Assembly (NCBI RefSeq): GCF_000186225.1
Contig: NC_014933.1
Location: forward strand, 682,001 to 746,000
DNA from: Bacteroides helcogenes P 36-108
Lineage (GTDB): Bacteria > Bacteroidota > Bacteroidia > Bacteroidales > Bacteroidaceae
Length of the DNA stretch: 64,000 nucleotides
Reading direction: 5' to 3'
Shown here: positions 36,210 through 45,484 of the stretch, piece after piece
How the letters are laid out: every line of letters starts with the position of its first letter
Numbering within the stretch: position 1 is the first letter of the stretch
The notes under the pieces: model-generated
What the model saw: only the letters and a program-made list of their open reading frames with translations
What the model was told of the DNA's origin: nothing
The model's database searches: none
Program-made: the position numbers and the translations under genes

Positions 36210-37511
36210 TTAATTAATGCGAGTGTAAATTTCCAGACGCCGTTCCAGCATCTGCTGCGGATTGTACAATCCCTTCAGTTTGTTCTTTGCCCTGAGTGAC
36301 ATATTTAATTGCAACTCGCAATCATCGGATAGCCGAACAATAGCACGGGCAAAATCGGTGGTGGAATCCGCCTTCAGGCATTCTTCACCATCACAGAAAT
36401 CAAGTCCTTCCACACCCTTAGAAGTAGTTACAAAAGGAACATCGGCAGATATGGCATCCAGAATCTTCATTCTCATCCCACTGCCGATACGAATAGGAAC
36501 GAGTGCAATACTCCCTCTGGCAAACTCACCCAAGTTCTCTACATATCCCACCAACTCCATTTCTGGACAGACAGTGAGCAAGTTCATTACACACGAACCT
36601 TTCCATCGGCCTATCACCTGAAACTTAAAGTTAAATCCCATTTTACGTAAACAAGGGGCTATTTCCTTGCAAAACCAAATAACCGCATCTAAATTAGGAG
36701 TATGATCCTCGCTCCCAACAAATGTCAACCTATGAGTCGTTGCAGGTACAAACATGGACACAGAGAGATCTTCAATTCGCACCACTGCGGGCGAAGCATG
36801 GACATTATCCTCACGTCCCATAAATTCCACCAGTTTCTGTCGATCAATCTCCGTCAATACAATGACATGCTTATACTTCAATAAAGCGTCTTTTTCAAAA
36901 TCTCTTGCCACAGAAAATGCCATACGATCCTCATCTGTCACACTCTTAAAAAGTGACATCTCATTTTCATTACGAATGTATCTCAGCTCGTGGTGTACGA
37001 AGACAGTCTGTACGTTATCCGGCAGAAGATATCCTAATGAAATCAATTCATAAAACTCCACTTGGATAATGTCAAACCCCAAATTTGCTATTTGGCTTAC
37101 ATATTTCAAATATCCCGGATCGAGCCATGCAAATGCAGATACATAAAGAGTTGATTTTCTATGAATGATGTCCTCATAATCTTCTGCCACACTTTTCGTA
37201 ACAATTCTTTGTCTCCTCATTTTCCGTTCAAGAGAAGCTTTCGCTTTACCCAACCATTTATAATAAAAAGGGTGGCGCACAGTCAGTTGTCCGCACTCCA
37301 CTTCTTTTTTTGTAAAAATGTAGAAGAACACATTCGGCCATAACTTCTTCAATGCCTCTACATTTTCCCTTTGGATACCTGAGCCGGGATTGAGCAATAC
37401 CGAAACAGACATCTTATCACGAAGATAGTCCACCATATTGAAAAATGCTTGATTACCTCCCGAATCCAACGGATAGGGAACATAAGGAATAATAAAAAGA
37501 ATCTTTTTCAT
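36210..37511 (-). CDS. Glycosyltransferase family 4-type protein
   Basis: A 433-residue GT-B enzyme. The N-terminal half begins KKILFIIPYVPYPLDSGGNQ; the nucleotide-sugar domain has THRLTFVGSEDHTPNLDAV, FKFQVIGRWKG and VPIRIGSGMRMKILDAIS, in place of the usual E-x7-E. Its ATG overlaps the upstream GT2 stop by 4 bases, and it runs into the ABC exporter pair. It probably adds a core sugar of LOS. Sugar and linkage are not predictable. Confidence 0.87.
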   Translation of the reverse strand: MKKILFIIPYVPYPLDSGGNQAFFNMVDYLRDKMSVSVLLNPGSGIQRENVEALKKLWPNVFFYIFTKKEVECGQLTVRHPFYYKWLGKAKASLERKMRRQRIVTKSVAEDYEDIIHRKSTLYVSAFAWLDPGYLKYVSQIANLGFDIIQVEFYELISLGYLLPDNVQTVFVHHELRYIRNENEMSLFKSVTDEDRMAFSVARDFEKDALLKYKHVIVLTEIDRQKLVEFMGREDNVHASPAVVRIEDLSVSMFVPATTHRLTFVGSEDHTPNLDAVIWFCKEIAPCLRKMGFNFKFQVIGRWKGSCVMNLLTVCPEMELVGYVENLGEFARGSIALVPIRIGSGMRMKILDAISADVPFVTTSKGVEGLDFCDGEECLKADSTTDFARAIVRLSDDCELQLNMSLRAKNKLKGLYNPQQMLERRLEIYTRIN

Positions 37512-38443
37512 TTTCTTCTAAATAAATTTGTTTTGAAAATATGGCGAAACGCTACCTGTAAAGCCATAGCATAACTAAAATCACCAAGTATAGAGCAAAT
37601 CCTCCCAAGATCCAGTAAAGTGAAATTGTAACGAACGGAACGAGACAAAACCGTATGAATATATGCGCTTAATGCTTCCTGCAACCGTCGCTCCTTCACG
37701 TGAGAGGTACAATGCTCTCTTATCCATCTTATAAACAAAGCTGTAGCTCGTAATTTCTCTTTGTCAAAACATGCAGAATTACAAATATTTGTGCCTGCCG
37801 CATTTCTCCAACAGACAGGATTACCCAGCAACGAAATAACTCCACCTGCATAATTCGCAAATCCCACCCATGTAGCATCATCCGAACACCACGCCATCGG
37901 AAACTTCACAAAACCTCCCATTTGCCTCCAGACATCACGGCTGAAAACATACTCACAGGCAGCAGAACTAATCTTCCCTGTCAGTTTATCCAATAATAAT
38001 TCATATCCGGAAATTTGTTTTGTCTCAAAAGGCGGGTTTTTATATACCATCTTACCATCGGCATCTACTACCATCAATGGCAGACGCATGAATATGGGTT
38101 TCCCATTATACTTCCGTAATGCCTCTAACACTCTTTCCACTCCATCTGAAGGCATTATATCATCATCCGAAAAAAGCCAAATCAATGGTTCAGTTGACAA
38201 ACTTATGCATCGGTCCCAATGTCCCGGTAAATCTTTTCTCCCAAGATTACACTCAAAGCGATGATAGACAATATTCAGTTCTTTACTGTAACTACGGACA
38301 ATTCCCCCTATGTCTTCAAGACTTGCGTCATCACCGACATATACAGTGAACTCACGACAGCTCTGTTTTGCAACGGAATCCAAAGTCTTCCTCAAAAAGC
38401 GAGTCTTATAAGCCGGTATAATTATAGCCAATTTCTCACCCAT
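37508..38443 (-). CDS. Glycosyltransferase family 2
   Basis: A 311-residue GT-A enzyme. KLAIIIPAYKTRFLRKTLDS at the start, YVGDDASLEDI for the nucleotide, WLFSDDDIM as the metal-binding D-x-D, and WCSDDATWVGFANY toward the end. I start at 38443 (MGEKLAIIIP); open frame upstream of that has no similarity. First gene of the unit that continues with the GT4 gene and both ABC exporters. An AT-rich inverted repeat lies upstream (38589-38616). Confidence 0.88.
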   Translation of the reverse strand: MGEKLAIIIPAYKTRFLRKTLDSVAKQSCREFTVYVGDDASLEDIGGIVRSYSKELNIVYHRFECNLGRKDLPGHWDRCISLSTEPLIWLFSDDDIMPSDGVERVLEALRKYNGKPIFMRLPLMVVDADGKMVYKNPPFETKQISGYELLLDKLTGKISSAACEYVFSRDVWRQMGGFVKFPMAWCSDDATWVGFANYAGGVISLLGNPVCWRNAAGTNICNSACFDKEKLRATALFIRWIREHCTSHVKERRLQEALSAYIHTVLSRSVRYNFTLLDLGRICSILGDFSYAMALQVAFRHIFKTNLFRRK

Positions 38444-38783
38444 TATCACTTTCACTAAAAAGCAGCATAACTCCACCCGTATCAGTATCAAAGCAATTAC
38501 TTGCATAACCATGACAGGAAGAGCAGCCTTATTACCAATAGAATTACTAAAAACGCAGATTATTTATCATTAAGTCTGTTGCAAAGTAAATGCATTATAT
38601 TATTATATACTGCATTAAATGATATAAAAAAAACATGTAAAACAAATATTAACCTAATCGTAAATTCATATCAGGCATTGCAATGGGGCTTTTTTAGTAA
38701 TAAATAATTGGAAGTCTTAAAATAATTACATAGTTTTGCATCTTTAATTAATAACTATTCATTCTACCCAAAACAATAGCTTT
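38444..38783. other. Divergent AT-rich spacer with hairpin and promoter
   Basis: Between the divergent GT2 and DUF4254 genes. It holds an inverted repeat AATGCATTATAT / ATATACTGCATT (38589-38600, 38605-38616, one mismatch) and a promoter for DUF4254 (38707-38738). Nothing else is seen. Confidence 0.55.
38707..38738 (+). promoter_or_regulatory. Promoter for the DUF4254 gene
   Basis: ATTG (38707-38710), 20 bases, TAGTTTTG (38731-38738). The -7 box is exact and the -33 box differs by one base from TTTG. It lies 45 bases before the ATG. Confidence 0.55.
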
Positions 38784-39392
38784 ATGAATTTTACAGAAAC
38801 TTGCAATCGCATCTTCGTACAGTCTGTCCTTGATTATCATAAGACAAATGATATTGACACTCCCATCAGTAACCCGTATCCGTTGAAAAGCATAGAATAT
38901 TATCTCTATCTGAAGAATTGGATTGATACCGTACAGTGGCATCTGGAAGACATCATACGCAATCCAGAAATAGATCCGGTGGAAGCACTCAAACTAAAGA
39001 GAAGGATTGACAGATCCAATCAGGATCGTACAGACTTGGTAGAACTGATAGACAGCTATTTCCTCGACAAGTATAAAGAAGTGCAGGTATTGCCGGACGC
39101 AGTCATCAACACAGAAAGTCCTGCATGGGCCATAGACCGCCTGTCCATTCTTGAACTGAAGATATACCACATGCAACAAGAAGCAGAACGTACTGATACC
39201 ACACCGGAGCATCGTACACAATGCCAGACAAAACTGAACATCCTGCTTGAACAGCAGGAAGACCTGTCCGCAGCCATCAACCAATTAATAACGGATATTG
39301 AAAGCGGGCGCAGATACATGAAGGTTTACAAACAGATGAAGATGTACAATGATCCGTCACTGAATCCGGTACTTTACGGCGGAAAGAAGTAA
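38784..39392 (+). CDS. DUF4254 protein, LOS-cluster associated
   Basis: A 202-residue soluble, mostly helical protein of the DUF4254 family, whose function is unknown. It has no signal peptide or membrane helix. Conserved-looking segments are YYLYLKNWIDTVQWHLEDII, RRIDRSNQDRTDLVELID, SPAWAIDRLSILELKIYHM, and a long second helix pair. Two acidic/His helices with a W-Q-H-x-E-D and R-S-N-Q-x-R-x-D pattern suggest a metal- or phosphate-binding helical bundle, but this is a guess. It lies alone on the plus strand within the LOS cluster, and its end forms a hairpin with the end of the LTA-type gene. Confidence 0.85.
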   Translation: MNFTETCNRIFVQSVLDYHKTNDIDTPISNPYPLKSIEYYLYLKNWIDTVQWHLEDIIRNPEIDPVEALKLKRRIDRSNQDRTDLVELIDSYFLDKYKEVQVLPDAVINTESPAWAIDRLSILELKIYHMQQEAERTDTTPEHRTQCQTKLNILLEQQEDLSAAINQLITDIESGRRYMKVYKQMKMYNDPSLNPVLYGGKK

Positions 39393-39416
39393 AATACCTT
39401 CTTTCTAATCCGCCGT
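39376..39416. terminator. Shared hairpin over two convergent stop codons
   Basis: GAAAGAAG (39382-39389) pairs perfectly with CTTCTTTC (39398-39405). The outer ACGGCGG (39376-39382) can pair with CCGCCGT (39410-39416) past a small bulge. The 12-base gap leaves no room for a separate terminator, and this stem uses both genes' last codons. Confidence 0.5.
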
Positions 39417-41336
39417 CATACGGTCAGCATTCATACGCTCCATATATTGCTGTATAATTGCTTTCAGCTCAAGTTCCATCCTGCCTTGAGAGGCGACTGT
39501 ACCAATCAGATTCCTTTTCAAGAGCTTGTCTGTCTTAAAAGCATATACAGCAATTGACTTTTCTCCGTCAAATTGTAACATATAATCTCCTTTCATGTAT
39601 TGATAGATGCCGTTGTTATAATTCACTGCGTATGTATCTTCTGCCGGAGTATGCAGTAAATCACACCCGAAAGTCACATAAGGCTTATCATAACCCAAGT
39701 ATCCCAAAACAGTAGGCATAATGTCTATCTGTTGGGCAATGGCATCGACATGTCCTTGCAAATCACCATCGGGAGTATAGAAAATGACAGGCACTCCATA
39801 GCGGCCGGCATCCGTATAATATTCTTCATGATTACTCTGATTGGTATGATCGGCCGTCAACACAAATAAGGTATTTTTGAACCAAGGTTGGCGTGCCGAT
39901 TTCTCAAAGAAAAGCTTCAAAGCGTGATCGGAATAGAGGATGCACTTATGGATGGGCAACGGCCCCTCAGGAAAAACATTTTTATAGCGTTCCGGAATCA
40001 CATACGGATGATGGGAGGAAGCAGTGAAAATTCCCACAGAAAACGGTTGGGGAAAAGTGCTTAGCTTATCTGCAAAAAACTGGAGAAACTCTTCATCCCA
40101 AATCGCCCAGTTGCCGTCAAAGTCATTATCATCACCATACTCCTCACGTCCGAAGTAATCCGGATAGCCCACTGCACGGGCATAAGCCTGAAATCCCATG
40201 GAGCCATCACGTGCTCCGTGAAAGAAGGCTGTATAATATCCTTTTTTCTTCAACTCACTGCCAATGCCTGACAGCTTGTTGAGCGACGCTGGTGTAAGAA
40301 AGAAAGGCTCTACAAAACGAGGAATACCAGAAAGGACAGAAGGCAACCCATCAATGCTCTGTTGTCCATTGGCAAAAGAATGTTCGTAAACCAGGCTTTT
40401 GGTTATCAGCGAATCCAAAAAAGGAGTATATCCTTTGTAGTTCCCATCTTCCAGATCCTTGTTGAGCGAACCGAAATACTCTTTACCAAAACTCTCCAAC
40501 ACCAGAACCACCACGTTTTTAGCGGAGAATTTTACGCTGTCGGCAGGTTGGTGAAGCGGATTGAACAAGGCTGTCATTTCTTTCTCGTCAGAGAAATAGT
40601 GTGGATTGATGAAAGGCTTCTTTCCAATGGTGCGCAGAATGGAGAAAGGCGTATTCAGCACAATTGCCGTTTCCGTGGGACGATCCACGTATTGACTTGC
40701 ATTACTGATGGTAATGGGCCGCACGTCACGACCAATTCCCCCACGCATTCCAAAGACGGTGAACGGAACAGCTATCCCCAATGCCAGCAGACAGGTCAGG
40801 TAATAAGGAGCCAAGCTCCGGCGGGCATCCGGACGGGGAGTACGGTAAAATTTGTATAAGGCATATCCCAATGCAACAGCCACCAGCACCAGATACCAGT
40901 TATGGACCAGCTCTCTGCCTATGATACCGCCCAAATTATCTTCATTGGCAAACTGACTGAAAACAGAAGTTGTAGTACGACGATTAGAATAGCGGAAATA
41001 TACCGTATCCATCAGATTCATCACGATCATCAGCATATTTATTCCGACATATATCCAGCGGACCACAGAATAATAACAAGGTGTCTCCTTATAATGAAGA
41101 GGGAATAATGTCAGCAATATAACCAGTGCATTGCCATACAGAATAGCCGAGGTATCAAAAGCCAGCCCTCCGCACAGCATCTCCCACAAATGCCCGGACG
41201 TCAAATCCGGGAAATAAGAAAGGTTCACCCACAGAAAAAGAAGCCGGCACAGCATGAAGCAGACATAAACCAGCAACAGATTAAAGCATAAAGCTAAAGG
41301 AATGGAAAATAAAGACCTAAACTGTTTCAAATTCAT
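39405..41336 (-). CDS. LtaS/EptA-type membrane phosphotransferase (sulfatase fold)
   Basis: A 643-residue inner-membrane enzyme. Five N-terminal membrane helices (about 12-35, 50-75, 88-110, 145-165, 178-200) carry a periplasmic alkaline-phosphatase-fold domain with VVLVLESFGKEYFGSLN (metal Glu), ANGQQSIDGLPSVLSGIP (the nucleophile region, with Ser where LtaS has Thr), SSHHPYV and LFVLTADHTNQ (metal Asp/His). Family members move phosphoglycerol or phosphoethanolamine to glycans and lipids. In this cluster it may decorate LOS or lipid A. It follows the GT87 gene by 4 bases. Confidence 0.88.
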   Translation of the reverse strand: MNLKQFRSLFSIPLALCFNLLLVYVCFMLCRLLFLWVNLSYFPDLTSGHLWEMLCGGLAFDTSAILYGNALVILLTLFPLHYKETPCYYSVVRWIYVGINMLMIVMNLMDTVYFRYSNRRTTTSVFSQFANEDNLGGIIGRELVHNWYLVLVAVALGYALYKFYRTPRPDARRSLAPYYLTCLLALGIAVPFTVFGMRGGIGRDVRPITISNASQYVDRPTETAIVLNTPFSILRTIGKKPFINPHYFSDEKEMTALFNPLHQPADSVKFSAKNVVVLVLESFGKEYFGSLNKDLEDGNYKGYTPFLDSLITKSLVYEHSFANGQQSIDGLPSVLSGIPRFVEPFFLTPASLNKLSGIGSELKKKGYYTAFFHGARDGSMGFQAYARAVGYPDYFGREEYGDDNDFDGNWAIWDEEFLQFFADKLSTFPQPFSVGIFTASSHHPYVIPERYKNVFPEGPLPIHKCILYSDHALKLFFEKSARQPWFKNTLFVLTADHTNQSNHEEYYTDAGRYGVPVIFYTPDGDLQGHVDAIAQQIDIMPTVLGYLGYDKPYVTFGCDLLHTPAEDTYAVNYNNGIYQYMKGDYMLQFDGEKSIAVYAFKTDKLLKRNLIGTVASQGRMELELKAIIQQYMERMNADRMTAD

Positions 41337-41340
41337 ATAT

Positions 41341-42525
41341 TTACTCTTTTATCTTTAAAAATCTGATATTCTTATAATCCTTGACACACATCTCATACGT
41401 CAGCTTCAGCCAAATTATGACACAAGGCAACGCCTTCAACGCATAAGGCTGTACAATCTCTTTACGGATGAAAGCCGGAAAAAGATCCGATGGAGACATA
41501 CTTGTCAGCACAAAGGCGAAAATCATCAACGCCACATCCCATCCCGAACGCTTCCAAGGTACTGACCAGTACCAATATGCAACTCCTACAAAAGCTATGA
41601 TATAAGTGCTCGACTCGCTACCTGTGCTGAAAAGAACCACAAACATCAGCACAGAAGCCAGCAGTGCATAGCGGAAAGGAGCATACTTATATTGCCCGAT
41701 ACGCAGATAGGGCAGGCCAAAAAGAATCAGACCGCACAATATAATCCAAATGTCCGAATAAGAAGCGCACTGGGAAATCTTACGGATCATACCCAACAAA
41801 GAAATATTCTGTCCGCCGGAAAACAAGTTTTCCGCATTTTTAGCCGAAAGGCTCTCCCACCAACCTACGTATTGTGAAATGATGTAGTCCGGACTGCTGA
41901 TAAACATGGGAACAACAAACATCACTCCTGCCCATAAGAGCAATGACAGAATGAGCTTTGTCTTATGCTTGGAAAAAAAGAAGAATGCCAGCCCCACAAT
42001 GCCGTAAAGCTTCACAAAAGTACCCAACATGATGAGACAGGCCGCCCAGAAGTCTTTTTCCTTTTCTATGCAATAGAAAGTAGCTATGATGATAGCCGCA
42101 ATAGCTATATTAAATTGTGACATGAATAGCGCTGTCAGCAATTCGTGCGCACAAAACCAATAAAGGTAAATTCGCTTACGATCTGCAAAAGGCAGTTTGC
42201 GGATGGCATAATACAAAGAAAGAGAAAGGGTAACCAGCCAGAACAGCAGCCCGATCCACTCCGGCAACAAAGCGAACGGCGCTATCACCAAACTGAAGAA
42301 CGGGCCATAATGATTTGTATCCCAATACTCATCATAGACTGCATAAAGCGGTTTCTGCTCTATCGTATGCCAAAATACGTATCTGAAGATAAGGAAGTTA
42401 TTGTGCTTCGTGATTTTCAGCAAAGCCGCAATCACCGGCAACAGAAGCCATAATCCGAAAAGAGTACGATAATTACTAAAAAAAGGTTTCTGCAGGAAAT
42501 AGCAGAAGCACCGCAACTGTTTCAT
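41341..42525 (-). CDS. GT87-like (DUF2029) polyprenyl-sugar-dependent membrane glycosyltransferase
   Basis: A 394-residue integral membrane protein with about nine or ten helices. The first periplasmic loop has QKPLYAVYDEYWDTNHYGPF, with the acidic pair typical of GT-C enzymes. SQFNIAIAAIIIATFY and GTFVKLYGIVGLAFF follow the DUF2029 order. GT-C enzymes use lipid-phosphate sugars on the outer face of the inner membrane, which fits late LOS modification. It is the first gene of a two-gene unit with the phosphotransferase gene. A TATATTTG box lies at 42564-42571. Confidence 0.83.
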   Translation of the reverse strand: MKQLRCFCYFLQKPFFSNYRTLFGLWLLLPVIAALLKITKHNNFLIFRYVFWHTIEQKPLYAVYDEYWDTNHYGPFFSLVIAPFALLPEWIGLLFWLVTLSLSLYYAIRKLPFADRKRIYLYWFCAHELLTALFMSQFNIAIAAIIIATFYCIEKEKDFWAACLIMLGTFVKLYGIVGLAFFFFSKHKTKLILSLLLWAGVMFVVPMFISSPDYIISQYVGWWESLSAKNAENLFSGGQNISLLGMIRKISQCASYSDIWIILCGLILFGLPYLRIGQYKYAPFRYALLASVLMFVVLFSTGSESSTYIIAFVGVAYWYWSVPWKRSGWDVALMIFAFVLTSMSPSDLFPAFIRKEIVQPYALKALPCVIIWLKLTYEMCVKDYKNIRFLKIKE

Positions 42526-42563
42526 AATATCAATTTCATATTGTTCATATTATTATGAGCATG

Positions 42564-42571
42564 CAAATATA
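42564..42571 (-). promoter_or_regulatory. -7 box (TATATTTG) for the GT87-phosphotransferase unit
   Basis: Exact TAnnTTTG on the minus strand, 39 bases before the GT87 start. TTGG stands 21 bases upstream as a possible -33. Confidence 0.5.
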
Positions 42572-42635
42572 AAGAAGATATTCCGTTCTATGCCAAGTAA
42601 TACAGATTTCGTTCCACCTTTTTAGCTTTTATTCT

Positions 42636-42643
42636 TATCTTTG
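42636..42643 (+). promoter_or_regulatory. -7 box (TATCTTTG) for the plus-strand GT pair
   Basis: Exact TAnnTTTG, 19 bases before the GT4 ATG at 42662. It shows that the in-frame TTG at 42641 cannot be the start. No clear -33. Confidence 0.5.
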
Positions 42644-42661
42644 CCACAAAAACAGACAGTC

Positions 42662-43798
42662 ATGAGGATAGGATTCGACGCCAAGCGTGCCGCACAAAAC
42701 AGAACCGGGCTGGGCAACTACAGCCGTTTTGTCATTGAAAGTCTCATAAAGTATGCTCCCGATGAGCACTACCTGCTATACACACCTAATCCTAAGAAGA
42801 CATCATGCATCGGAGAGACTCTCCTACAAGACAATACCGAAATCTGCTATCCGCACAAAATCTTCTGGCAAAAATTCCGTTCTCTATGGCGCGTATGGGG
42901 CATCACCTCCGATTTAGAGAAGGACGATATTCATTTATTCCACGGTTTAAGCAACGAACTGCCCCTAAACATACGTACGGCCCAAAACATACGTAGCATT
43001 GTCACTGTACATGATCTCATTTTCCTGCGTTATCCGGAATATTATCCATATATCGACCGTAAAATATACGCATACAAGTTCCGCAAGGCCTGCCTGAATG
43101 CAGACCGAATCATTGCCATCAGCGAGTGTACCAAACGTGATATCATAAACTTCTTCCGCATCCCTGAAGAAAAAATAGACGTGGTGTATCAAGGTTGTGA
43201 CGACAGCTTCAAGCAAGCGGTATCCCTGGATAAAAGAGAAGTAATAACTCGGAAATATCAACTTCCCGCTAAATATATTCTGTACGTAGGCAGCATTGAG
43301 GAACGCAAAAACCTGATGGTGCTGGCACAAGCTCTCCCGTTTCTGACAAAAGATGTACAGATAATAGCAGTGGGCAAGAGAACTCCTTATGCCGGCAAGG
43401 TAGAATCCTTCCTCCGACAAGAGGGATTACAACACCGCATGAAACTCATCAGTAATGTCCCGTTTGAGGACTTGCCTGCACTTTATCAGATGGCTTCCAC
43501 ATTCGTCTATCCGTCCAAATTTGAAGGCTTTGGAATTCCTTTGCTGGAAGCCCTCAACAGCGGTACTCCCGCCATCGGAGCCACGGGCTCGTGTCTGGAA
43601 GAAGCAGGCGGACCACATACCTTGTATGTCAATCCCAGCAATGCCCGCGAACTGGCAGAAACCATCACGCGGACACTGACAGATTCCATCCTCAGGGAAA
43701 GGATGATAGCTGAAGGGAAAAAATATGCTCTTAATTTTGAGGCAGAAAAAATAGCCAAAGAGATAATACGCATTTACAAAAAAGTAATGAAACAATAA
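42662..43798 (+). CDS. Glycosyltransferase family 4 (GT4, mannosyltransferase-like)
   Basis: A 378-residue retaining GT-B enzyme. It begins MRIGFDAKRAAQNRTGLGNY, typical of WbaZ/WcfS-like mannosyltransferases. VTVHDLIFLRYPEYYP, ISECTKRDIINFF, YVGSIEERKNL and the E-x7-E motif EGFGIPLLE follow. The true start is the ATG at 42662. A second GT gene starts 6 bases after its stop, so they are cotranscribed. Confidence 0.93.
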   Translation: MRIGFDAKRAAQNRTGLGNYSRFVIESLIKYAPDEHYLLYTPNPKKTSCIGETLLQDNTEICYPHKIFWQKFRSLWRVWGITSDLEKDDIHLFHGLSNELPLNIRTAQNIRSIVTVHDLIFLRYPEYYPYIDRKIYAYKFRKACLNADRIIAISECTKRDIINFFRIPEEKIDVVYQGCDDSFKQAVSLDKREVITRKYQLPAKYILYVGSIEERKNLMVLAQALPFLTKDVQIIAVGKRTPYAGKVESFLRQEGLQHRMKLISNVPFEDLPALYQMASTFVYPSKFEGFGIPLLEALNSGTPAIGATGSCLEEAGGPHTLYVNPSNARELAETITRTLTDSILRERMIAEGKKYALNFEAEKIAKEIIRIYKKVMKQ

Positions 43799-43804
43799 CC
43801 TGCC

Positions 43805-44581
43805 ATGAAAATATCCATTGTTATCAATACATATAATGCCGAAAAGCATCTGAAAGAAGTACTGGAATCTGTGAAAGGATTTGACGAAATCTTGGTTTGC
43901 GACATGGAGAGCACCGACCATACCATAAAAATAGCCCAGGAATATGGCTGTAAAATAGTCACCTTCGAGAAAAAGAATTATAATATAGTAGAACCTGCCC
44001 GCCAATTTGCAATTGAACAAACCTCTCACTCATGGGTTTTAGTGGTGGATGCAGATGAAGTCGTGACAAAAGAACTGAGAGATTATCTGTATGCCAACAT
44101 CAGCCGGGAAGATTGTCCGGATGGTATTTTGATACCTCGTAAAAACTATTTCATGGGGAAATTCATGCATTGCTATTATCCTGACCATATTCTCCGTTTC
44201 TTCAAAAAAGAGAAAACATACTGGCCCCCCATTATCCATGTGTCACCGGAAGTAAAAGGTACACTTTATAAAATTCCTCCCAAAAGAAAAGAACTGGCAT
44301 TCGAACACTTAGCCAATGACCTTGTCTCCGACATCGTGAGAAAAACAAATGACTATACAGAAAATGAAGTGACTAAGAAAGCTCATAAGCATTATACGGT
44401 GTTTGCTCTCCTTCACCGCCCTCTATTCCGCTTCTTTAAGGGGTATATACTGAAACAGGGATTCAGAGACGGAGTTCCCGGCTTCATAAGAGCATGTTTA
44501 GACGGATACTACCAATTTGTAATGGTAGCAAAAATATTAGAACGCCAACACCGAAAAGGAATCACGGCAAAACAACGATGA
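43805..44581 (+). CDS. WaaE-like glycosyltransferase family 2 (LPS core)
   Basis: A 258-residue GT-A enzyme with the WaaE/KdtX layout: ISIVINTYNAEKHLKEVLES, VCDMESTDHTIKIAQEYGCK, VVDADEVV as D-x-D, IPRKNYFMGKFMH, then the C-terminal KAHKHYTVFALLHRPLFRFF hydrophobic-basic region that docks on the membrane. WaaE enzymes add beta-1,4-glucose to the inner core; the sugar here is not known. It converges on the GT32-type gene with 12 bases between. Confidence 0.9.
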   Translation: MKISIVINTYNAEKHLKEVLESVKGFDEILVCDMESTDHTIKIAQEYGCKIVTFEKKNYNIVEPARQFAIEQTSHSWVLVVDADEVVTKELRDYLYANISREDCPDGILIPRKNYFMGKFMHCYYPDHILRFFKKEKTYWPPIIHVSPEVKGTLYKIPPKRKELAFEHLANDLVSDIVRKTNDYTENEVTKKAHKHYTVFALLHRPLFRFFKGYILKQGFRDGVPGFIRACLDGYYQFVMVAKILERQHRKGITAKQR

Positions 44582-44593
44582 GATATCGTGGAA

Positions 44594-45484
44594 TCAGAAA
44601 CTCTCCGGAAAGAACAAAGGAGTCTTATAGGTCAGTTTATGAACAAAGGACCGATCTGATATTTCTTTCAGTTTCTCTGCATCACAGGTCGGATGCGAAA
44701 GCAACTCATACAGTTCTTTAGTCGGCGCTTCGGACACTTTCTTCATCGTAGCATAACATTTCTTGGCATACTTATTATCGGTGACAAGAGCAACAAACAT
44801 CAAGTGTAACTGGAAATAATGCATCATGCTATCTTCATTTTTCCAATAACTGTCCAATATTTCTTTCCAAGCCTTCAATAACCAAGAAGACCGGCTACTA
44901 TACAGGAAACAGCTTTGAATCTGTGTATAAGCAAATTCTCCGGCAGACTGGAAAACAAAAAAGGGCTGCCGATACACCCACTCAGGAATAGAAGAAGTGA
45001 GCAGGCAAGTGGCATCAATCCACAAACCTCCATACTTATCCAATAAATACACACGTAATATATCCGAAAATTGGGCATCAGGAATAATACCTTTTCGCCT
45101 TTTCTCAAGGATGTAAGGAGGTAATTCCAAATAATCCGATATATTGTCTTCCGTGAGAAGAATCACTTGTTGACCAGCCTCTTTATACACTTCGACAGAC
45201 CGCAGGCATCGTCTTACCACATCCGGAGCCTGTTCTGTTCCTTGCAGCCAGCATTGCCAAATGTAAGGAGAAAAAAAAGGGCCCTCCTGTTCTGTCTCTG
45301 CATACATGTCGGGAAACTGCAACTTACAAACATATTCTTTCTGAAAGTAAGCTATCGTTCTTTGAGCATTATAAGGGTGAAGCAGGTCACGAACCTTATG
45401 CCGCAACTCTTTTTGAGGAACCAGGGCGGAAACCAGCGTAGCAAAGAGCTTCCGGATTCTTGCACATAAATGATCGTGTTTCAT
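44594..45484 (-). CDS. GT32-type capsular/LOS sugar transferase
   Basis: A 296-residue GT-A enzyme of the glycosyltransferase-sugar-region group. PYIWQCWLQGTEQAPDVVRR near residue 75, FSDILRVYLLDKYGGLWIDA, then TCLL give the D-x-D-like acidic site in the family's Y-GG-x-W-x-D context. Relatives add Man, Gal or GlcNAc to polysaccharides. It overlaps the upstream GT2 gene by 4 bases and is the last gene of the GT9-LpxL-GT2-GT11-GT2-GT32 unit. Confidence 0.85.
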   Translation of the reverse strand: MKHDHLCARIRKLFATLVSALVPQKELRHKVRDLLHPYNAQRTIAYFQKEYVCKLQFPDMYAETEQEGPFFSPYIWQCWLQGTEQAPDVVRRCLRSVEVYKEAGQQVILLTEDNISDYLELPPYILEKRRKGIIPDAQFSDILRVYLLDKYGGLWIDATCLLTSSIPEWVYRQPFFVFQSAGEFAYTQIQSCFLYSSRSSWLLKAWKEILDSYWKNEDSMMHYFQLHLMFVALVTDNKYAKKCYATMKKVSEAPTKELYELLSHPTCDAEKLKEISDRSFVHKLTYKTPLFFPESF

